DNA of 64,000 nucleotides from DATCYZ01 sp036526195 (GTDB lineage: Bacteria; Pseudomonadota; Gammaproteobacteria; Burkholderiales; SG8-39): the NCBI GenBank assembly GCA_036526195.1, contig DATCYZ010000029.1, positions 5,904 through 69,903 of the forward strand, in the 5' to 3' direction. How positions within the stretch are numbered: the first letter of the stretch is position 1; the number at the start of each line of letters is the position of its first letter. A program made the translations under genes and the position numbers. Below are positions 59,526 to 64,000 of the stretch, in pieces. The notes beneath the pieces are model-generated. The model had not been told where the DNA came from. It was given only the letters and a program-made list of their open reading frames with translations, and did no database searches.

Positions 59526-60122
59526 TCAGTTGAACTTGACCTTCGGCGCCTGGCGCTCCTCGGCGGACTCGGTCGCCTGCAGCAGTTCCGCCCCGGGGAA
59601 CCCGAGCACGCCGGCCACCGCCACCGGCGGAAAGCTCTCGCGGTAGGTGTTGAACTCCATCACCGCGTCGTTGAAGGCCTGGCGCGCGAAGGCGACCTTG
59701 TTCTCGGTACTCACCAGTTCCTCCTGCACCTGCATGACGTTCTGGTTCGCCTTCAGGTCGGGGTAGGCCTCGAACACCGCGAGCAGCTTGCCGAGCGCGC
59801 CGCCGAGCGCGCCTTCGGCCTGCGCGAGCCCGCGCATCGCCGCCGGGTCGCCCGGGGACGCGGCGGCGCGGCCCTCGGCGCTCACCGCCGCGGCGCGCGC
59901 CTTGACCACCGCCTCGAGCGTCTCGCGCTCGTGGGTGAGGTAGCCCTTGGCCGCCTCGACCAGGTTCGGGATCAGGTCGTAGCGGCGCTTCAACTGCACG
60001 TCGATCTGCGCGAAGCCGTTCTTGAAGCGGTTCCTCAGCACCACCAGCCGGTTGTAGATGCTGATCACCCACACCAGCAGCACGGCGACGACTCCAAGCG
60101 CGATCCAGTTTCCGGTGCTCAT
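59526..60122 (-). CDS. lemA: LemA-family protein
   Basis: 198 aa; one N-terminal helix anchor (NWIALGVVAVLLVWVISIYNRL) then a long helical coiled region. The family signatures are VVLRNRFKNGFAQIDVQLKRRYDLIPNLVEAAKGY and AYPDLKANQNVMQVQEELVSTENKVAFARQAFNDAV. ATG 60122 was chosen because AAGGGGGA lies 7 bases before it and the longer frame (to 60158) adds a weak extension. First gene of the unit LemA-M48-M48-dehydrogenase-ankyrin. LemA with HtpX-like peptidases is a recurrent pairing. Confidence 0.94.
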   Translation of the reverse strand: MSTGNWIALGVVAVLLVWVISIYNRLVVLRNRFKNGFAQIDVQLKRRYDLIPNLVEAAKGYLTHERETLEAVVKARAAAVSAEGRAAASPGDPAAMRGLAQAEGALGGALGKLLAVFEAYPDLKANQNVMQVQEELVSTENKVAFARQAFNDAVMEFNTYRESFPPVAVAGVLGFPGAELLQATESAEERQAPKVKFN

Positions 60123-60188
60123 CACGGGTCCCCCTTGGTGGCAAATCGGCCCGGCCACTATACCCGAGGCGCCGCTCTACAATGTCGC

Positions 60189-61124
60189 ATGGTCGCCCCG
60201 CGCATCCGCCCGGCGCGCCGTGCGATGCTCCTCGGTCTCGCCGGCGCGACCGCCCTGCTCGCCGGCGCGCGCTTCGTGAAGGCCGCTCGCGCCATGACGC
60301 TGCACACCCGTCCCATTCCCTCCAGCGGCGAACCCCTCCCGGTCATCGGCCTGGGCACCTGGCAGACCTTCGACGTCGGCGCAGACGCCGCCGCGCGCGC
60401 GCCGCTCGCCGAGGTGCTGCGCCTGTTCAGCGCCGCGGGCGGACAGGTGATCGACAGCTCGCCGATGTACGGCGCCGCCGAATCGGTGGTCGGTGACCTG
60501 GTCGCCGAGGCCGGCCTGCAGGCACGCCTGTTCCTCGCCACCAAGGTCTGGACCCGTGGGCGCAGCGCCGGCATCGCGCAGATGGAGCAGTCCCTCGCGC
60601 GCCTGCATGCGCAGCGAATCGGCCTGATGCAGGTGCACAACCTGCTCGATGTCGAGACGCACGCAGGCACCCTTGCCGAGTGGAAGCGTGCAGGACGCGT
60701 GCGCCACGTCGGCATCACGCACTGGTCGGCCTCGGCCTACGGCGAAGTCGAGCGGCAGTTGAAGGCGCGCGCCTGGGACACGCTGCAGATCAACTATTCG
60801 CTCGCAGAGCCCGAGTCCGCCGAGCGCCTGCTGCCGCTCGCGCAGGACCGCGGCGTCGCGGTGATCGTCAACCGGCCCTTCGCCGAGGGCGCCCTGTTTC
60901 GCCGGACGCGCGGCAAGCCGCTGCCGGACTGGGCCGCGGAACTCGGCATCGAAAGCTGGGCGCAGTACTTCCTCAAGTGGATCCTCGGCCACCCGGCGGT
61001 CAGCTGCGCGATCCCCGGCACCGGGCGGCCGGCGCACATGCGCGACAACCTCGCCGCCGGCACCGGCGCGCTGCCCGACGCCGCGATGCGCCGGCACATG
61101 GCCGCGCACTTCGCCAACCTGTGA
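60189..61124 (+). CDS. Aldo/keto reductase with Tat-type signal
   Basis: 311 aa. Twin-arginine-like leader PARRAMLLGLAGATALLAG (first 35 residues), then an aldo/keto reductase barrel: IGLGTWQTFDVG, DSSPMYGAAESVVGD with catalytic Tyr (YG), FLATKVWT with Lys, and HNLLDVE. The usual C-terminal NADPH site segment is AIPGTGRPAHMRDNLAA. Export would place it in the periplasm, unusual for an NADPH enzyme. Start of the plus-strand pair with an M48 lipoprotein. Confidence 0.9.
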   Translation: MVAPRIRPARRAMLLGLAGATALLAGARFVKAARAMTLHTRPIPSSGEPLPVIGLGTWQTFDVGADAAARAPLAEVLRLFSAAGGQVIDSSPMYGAAESVVGDLVAEAGLQARLFLATKVWTRGRSAGIAQMEQSLARLHAQRIGLMQVHNLLDVETHAGTLAEWKRAGRVRHVGITHWSASAYGEVERQLKARAWDTLQINYSLAEPESAERLLPLAQDRGVAVIVNRPFAEGALFRRTRGKPLPDWAAELGIESWAQYFLKWILGHPAVSCAIPGTGRPAHMRDNLAAGTGALPDAAMRRHMAAHFANL

Positions 61125-61978
61125 AGCGCGCGCGGCTCGCCACCGTCCTCCTGTGCGGCCTGCTTGCGGCCTGCGAGGCGCCGCCGCAGCCGCCGCACGA
61201 AGGCGTGGACGTGACACGCAGCCTGCTGCGCCTGATGCCTGCAAGTTTCGTCGAGCGCACCGCCGCCGGCCAGTACCGGGAGATGCTGCGTGCCGCCGAG
61301 CACAAGCGCGCGCTCAACACCGACGCCGCGCAGCTCGCGCGCCTGCGGCGCATCGCCGATGCGCTGGTGCCGCACGCAAAGCGGTTCAACCCGGACGCCG
61401 GCGCCTGGCGCTGGGAGGTGAACCTGATCCGGTCCTCCGCGGTGAACGCCTTTTGCATGCCCGGCGGCAAGATCGGCTTCTTCACCGGCATCCTCGAGCG
61501 GCTGAAGCTCACCGACGACGAGCTCGCCGCCATCATGGGCCACGAGATCGCGCACGCGCTGCTCGAGCACGGCCGCGCGCGCATGTCGGAGCAGCTGGTG
61601 AAGCAGCTCGGCGTCACCGCGATCGCGGCGTACTTCGGCCTGTCGGAAGTCTCGACCGCGGTGCTCTCGCAGACCGCGACGCTTGCGCTGTCGCTACCGC
61701 ACTCGCGCGGCCAGGAGACCGACGCCGATCTCGCCGGCATGGAACTCGCCGCGCGCGCCGGCTACGATCCGCGCGCCGCGGCCGCGGTCTGGCGCAAGAT
61801 GGCGGCGCTGGCGAAGTCCGGCGCGACCGGCCAGCCGCCGCAGTTCCTCTCCACCCACCCGGCGCACGACACGCGCATCCGCGACATCGAGGCCGCGCTG
61901 CCGAAGGTGCTGCCGCTTTACGCCGTGGCGCGCGCCGGCGGGGCGCGCCCGGGCCCGGATTCCGGCAGGGAGAAATAG
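61121..61978 (+). CDS. M48-family metallopeptidase lipoprotein
   Basis: 285 aa. GTG start overlapping the aldo/keto reductase stop (GTGA). Lipobox LAAC at residues 15-18 after MKRARLATVLLCGL, so it is a lipoprotein anchored at the membrane. Zinc motif HEIAH in DELAAIMGHEIAHALLEHGRARM; downstream Glu in SRGQETDADLAGMELA. Resembles the BepA/LoiP outer-membrane quality-control type. Third M48 protein in 7 kb, but of a different subtype from the two large ones. Confidence 0.93.
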   Translation: MKRARLATVLLCGLLAACEAPPQPPHEGVDVTRSLLRLMPASFVERTAAGQYREMLRAAEHKRALNTDAAQLARLRRIADALVPHAKRFNPDAGAWRWEVNLIRSSAVNAFCMPGGKIGFFTGILERLKLTDDELAAIMGHEIAHALLEHGRARMSEQLVKQLGVTAIAAYFGLSEVSTAVLSQTATLALSLPHSRGQETDADLAGMELAARAGYDPRAAAAVWRKMAALAKSGATGQPPQFLSTHPAHDTRIRDIEAALPKVLPLYAVARAGGARPGPDSGREK

Positions 61979-62036
61979 AACGTCGCGCCCGGTGGCGATC
62001 CATGACCTCAACCGGCCGAACAAGGCGCCCACCCCG

Positions 62037-63194
62037 CTACGGGCCCCGATGCAGCAGCTCAGGCCCCGCATCGGCGATCGTCGGCACGCCGCACAGCCGC
62101 ATCGTGCGCTCGAGTTCATCGACCAGGATGGTGAGCGCGCGCGTCGCACCGGGCTCGCCGGCCGCCGCCACGCCGTAGAACACCGCACGCCCCACCGCCA
62201 CCGATTCAGCGCCGAGCGCGCGCGCCTTCAGCACGTCGCCGCCGCGGCGCACGCCGGAATCGAGCATCACCGGCACGCGCCCCTTCACCGCGGCGACGAT
62301 GGCGGGCAGCGCGTCCAGCGTCGCCGCCGCGCCGTCCAGCTGCCGGCCGCCGTGGTTGGAGATCCAGATGCCGTCCACGCCCAGCGCGAGCAACCGCTCG
62401 GCGTCGTCCGCGCGTTCCACGCCCTTCACCAGCAGTTTGCCCTTCCACTGCCCGCGCAGCCGCGCGACGTCGTCGAAATCGAGCGAGGCGTCCATCTCGC
62501 GCCCGACCGAGGAGGCGATCGCCGAGGCGCTCTGCTCTGCCACCGGCATCATGCCGCGCAGGTTCTCGAAGGTCGGCACGCCGCCCGCGGCGACGATGGA
62601 CATCGACCAGGCCGGGTGCAGCATCCCCTGCACCACGTGCGACACGCCCATGCGAAACGGCACCGTGAAACGGTTGCGGAAGTCGCGCTCGCGCTTGCCG
62701 CCCGAGGCGAGGTCGGCGGTGACCGCCAGCGCCTCGCAGCCGGCGGCAGCAGCGCGCGCCACCATCTTCTCGGTGAAGGCGCGGTCGCGAAAGACATAGA
62801 GCTGGTACCACAGCCGCCCGCCGGCGGCCTCGGCGATCGCCTCCATGGTGGCGGTGGTGTTCGTCGACAGGCAGCAGGGCAGGCCGGCCGCCGCCGCGGC
62901 GCGGGCGATCGCGATGTCGCCGCCGGGCCAGGCGAAGCCCACCCCGCCGGTGGGCGCGATGACGATGGGCGCGCGTGCCGGCGCACCCAGGATGCTGCAG
63001 GACGTGTCCACCTTCGCCACGTCGCGCAGCACGCGCGGGGCGAAGCGCACGCGCTCGTACGCCTCGCGGTTGGCGCGCAGCGTCACCTCGTCCTCGGCGC
63101 CGCCGTCGATGAAGTCGAACACCATGCGCGGCAGGCGGCGTTCGGCGAGCCGGCGCAGGTCGGCGATGTTCCAGGCGGCAGTCAGATCGGGCAT
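62037..63194 (-). CDS. FMN-dependent alpha-hydroxyacid dehydrogenase (lactate dehydrogenase/glycolate oxidase family)
   Basis: 385 aa. FMN barrel with N-terminal NIADLRRLAERRLPRMVFDFIDGGAEDEVTLR, active-site motif ISNHGGRQLDGAAA (catalytic His and Arg), and MLDSGVRRGGDVLKARALGAESV. The catalytic Tyr and substrate-binding residues of the family appear in YQLYVFRD. Oxidises an L-2-hydroxyacid to the keto acid with quinone, cytochrome or O2. Divergent from the DapA-like gene, 129 bases apart. Confidence 0.93.
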   Translation of the reverse strand: MPDLTAAWNIADLRRLAERRLPRMVFDFIDGGAEDEVTLRANREAYERVRFAPRVLRDVAKVDTSCSILGAPARAPIVIAPTGGVGFAWPGGDIAIARAAAAAGLPCCLSTNTTATMEAIAEAAGGRLWYQLYVFRDRAFTEKMVARAAAAGCEALAVTADLASGGKRERDFRNRFTVPFRMGVSHVVQGMLHPAWSMSIVAAGGVPTFENLRGMMPVAEQSASAIASSVGREMDASLDFDDVARLRGQWKGKLLVKGVERADDAERLLALGVDGIWISNHGGRQLDGAAATLDALPAIVAAVKGRVPVMLDSGVRRGGDVLKARALGAESVAVGRAVFYGVAAAGEPGATRALTILVDELERTMRLCGVPTIADAGPELLHRGP

Positions 63195-63323
63195 GCGGGA
63201 TACCTCGGCGTCAGAGCCGGCAGTTTACCGTCCAGTCCTGCGCGCGACAGGAAGGGTTCGCAGCGAAGGCCGCGGCGCCATCGTGCATAATCGGGCGCTT
63301 TCGCCCCTCCCGGACCCGCTCCC

Positions 63324-64000
63324 ATGGCCCAGACCCAGCGCATCACCGGCGTGCTCTCGCCCGTCGTCACCCCGTTCAGGAAGGACTACAGCCCGGACGC
63401 GCCGCGCTTCGTGCGCCACTGCAAGTGGCTGCTCGCCAACGGCTGCTCCGGGCTCGCGGTGTTCGGCACCAACAGCGAGGCGAACTCGATGTCGGTGGGC
63501 GAGAAGCTCGGACTGCTCGAGGCGCTGATCGAGGGCGGCGTGCCCGCCGCGGCGCTGATGCCCGGCACCGGACAGTGCGCGCTGACGGATTCCGTGGAAC
63601 TCACGCGCCGCGCGGTGGCGCTCGGCTGCGCCGGCGTGCTGATGCTGCCGCCGTTCTACTACAAGGGCGTCTCCGACGAGGGCCTCTACCGCAATTTCGC
63701 CGAAGTCATCGAGCGCACCGGCGACGCCCGGCTTCAGTTGTACCTGTACCACATCCCCCCGGTGGCGAACGTGGCGATCACCCTCGGGCTGATCGAGCGC
63801 CTGCTGAAGGCCTACCCGAAGGCGGTTGCCGGGGTGAAGGATTCCTCGGGCGACTGGTCGAACACGAAGGCGATGCTCGACGCCTTCGCCGCGGGCGGCT
63901 TCGACGTCTTCGCCGGCAGCGAGGTGTTCCTGCTGGACAACCTGCGTCACGGCGGCAAGGGCTGCATCACCGCCACCGGCAACGTCAACCCGGGGCCGAT
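63324..64000 (+). CDS. DapA-family aldolase, truncated by window end
   Basis: 225 codons visible of roughly 300. M-A-Q-T-Q start, TGVLSPVVTPF first strand, active-site Tyr in LYHIPPVANVAI and the Schiff-base Lys in AVAGVKDSSGDW; GTNSEANSMSVGEK replaces the usual GTTGE motif, which argues against lysine biosynthesis. Likely a catabolic aldolase or sugar-acid dehydratase. The stop lies beyond base 64000. Divergent from the FMN hydroxyacid dehydrogenase gene. Confidence 0.9.
   Translation, partial: MAQTQRITGVLSPVVTPFRKDYSPDAPRFVRHCKWLLANGCSGLAVFGTNSEANSMSVGEKLGLLEALIEGGVPAAALMPGTGQCALTDSVELTRRAVALGCAGVLMLPPFYYKGVSDEGLYRNFAEVIERTGDARLQLYLYHIPPVANVAITLGLIERLLKAYPKAVAGVKDSSGDWSNTKAMLDAFAAGGFDVFAGSEVFLLDNLRHGGKGCITATGNVNPGP

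Noticed and set aside
55553..59533. Plus-strand open frame of 1326 codons opposite the two M48 peptidase genes
   Set aside because: High G+C with strong third-position bias leaves long open frames on the opposite strand. The translation is repetitive Arg/His-rich text with no family similarity, while the minus strand has two complete HEFSH peptidases.
1..64000. CRISPR arrays, tRNA or rRNA genes, transposases and prophage genes
   Set aside because: None seen on reading both strands; the repeats present are isolated hairpins and pairs, not regularly spaced arrays.

Overview
The window is about 70% G+C, densely packed, and built of long same-strand runs of genes whose start and stop codons overlap (mostly ATGA). 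Gene content points to a betaproteobacterium, probably of the Burkholderiales: a Bug/TctC periplasmic binding protein, several CoxMSL-type molybdenum hydroxylases, a riboswitch-controlled gcvHPT operon, the pmbA/yjgA pair and isolated thyA and argC. This assignment is inference from gene content only. No tRNA, rRNA, CRISPR array, transposase or prophage gene was seen.

Layout. 1-1.1 kb: the end of a molybdenum-hydroxylase FAD subunit, a terminator and an orphan small protein. 1.1-5.3 kb (minus strand): a GntR-controlled sugar-acid or hydroxyacid cassette (enolase-superfamily dehydratase, D-2-hydroxyacid dehydrogenase, Bug binding protein). 5.3-10.0 kb (minus): a five-gene Liv-type ABC importer with an intra-operon hairpin after the binding-protein gene. 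10.5-18.4 kb (plus): hydroxylase module A (FAD, 2Fe-2S and Mo subunits) with an embedded lactonase-like metallo-beta-lactamase protein, an SDR that lacks its catalytic residues, an acyl-CoA ligase and a double HxlR regulator. 18.4-20.3 kb (minus): an HpaB-type flavin monooxygenase and a cupin. 20.4-27.1 kb (plus): hydroxylase module B, whose Mo subunit carries a fused CoxG domain, followed by FAD and 2Fe-2S subunits, an acyl-CoA ligase and an enoyl-CoA hydratase. 27.1-29.8 kb (minus): a three-gene unit (DapA-like aldolase, atypical epimerase, dimeric-barrel protein).

29.9-34.6 kb (minus): promoter, tandem glycine riboswitch and gcvH-gcvP-gcvT. 34.6-41.2 kb: an acyl-CoA dehydrogenase, then coxD, malonyl-CoA decarboxylase, coxE, coxG, a 46-residue membrane protein and alaX. 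41.3-48.7 kb: a degenerate cyclase-like protein, pmbA and yjgA with overlapping divergent start codons, an MFS transporter, a MogA/MoaB protein, two uncharacterised proteins and thyA. 48.8-50.4 kb: argC preceded by a small leader ORF that repeats its first eight codons and flanked by two related hairpin elements, then a small membrane protein. 50.6-60.1 kb: an LLM oxidoreductase facing a five-gene minus-strand unit (LemA, two tandem M48 peptidases, a large FAD/Fe-S dehydrogenase, an ankyrin protein). 60.2-64 kb: a Tat-exported aldo-keto reductase with an M48 lipoprotein, an FMN 2-hydroxyacid dehydrogenase and a truncated DapA-like gene.

Working together: modules A and B, the CoxD/E/G maturation proteins and MogA form a concentration of molybdenum-enzyme functions. 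Each hydroxylase is tied to an acyl-CoA ligase, and the Liv importer diverges from module A, so a plausible role is uptake, Mo-dependent hydroxylation, CoA activation and ring or side-chain breakdown of an aromatic or heteroaromatic acid. The substrate cannot be read from the sequence. The least explained features are the SDR without active-site residues, the CoxL-CoxG fusion, the lactonase-like protein inside a hydroxylase operon, the argC leader duplication, and an identical 18-bp palindrome placed between two unrelated convergent operons 50 kb apart.
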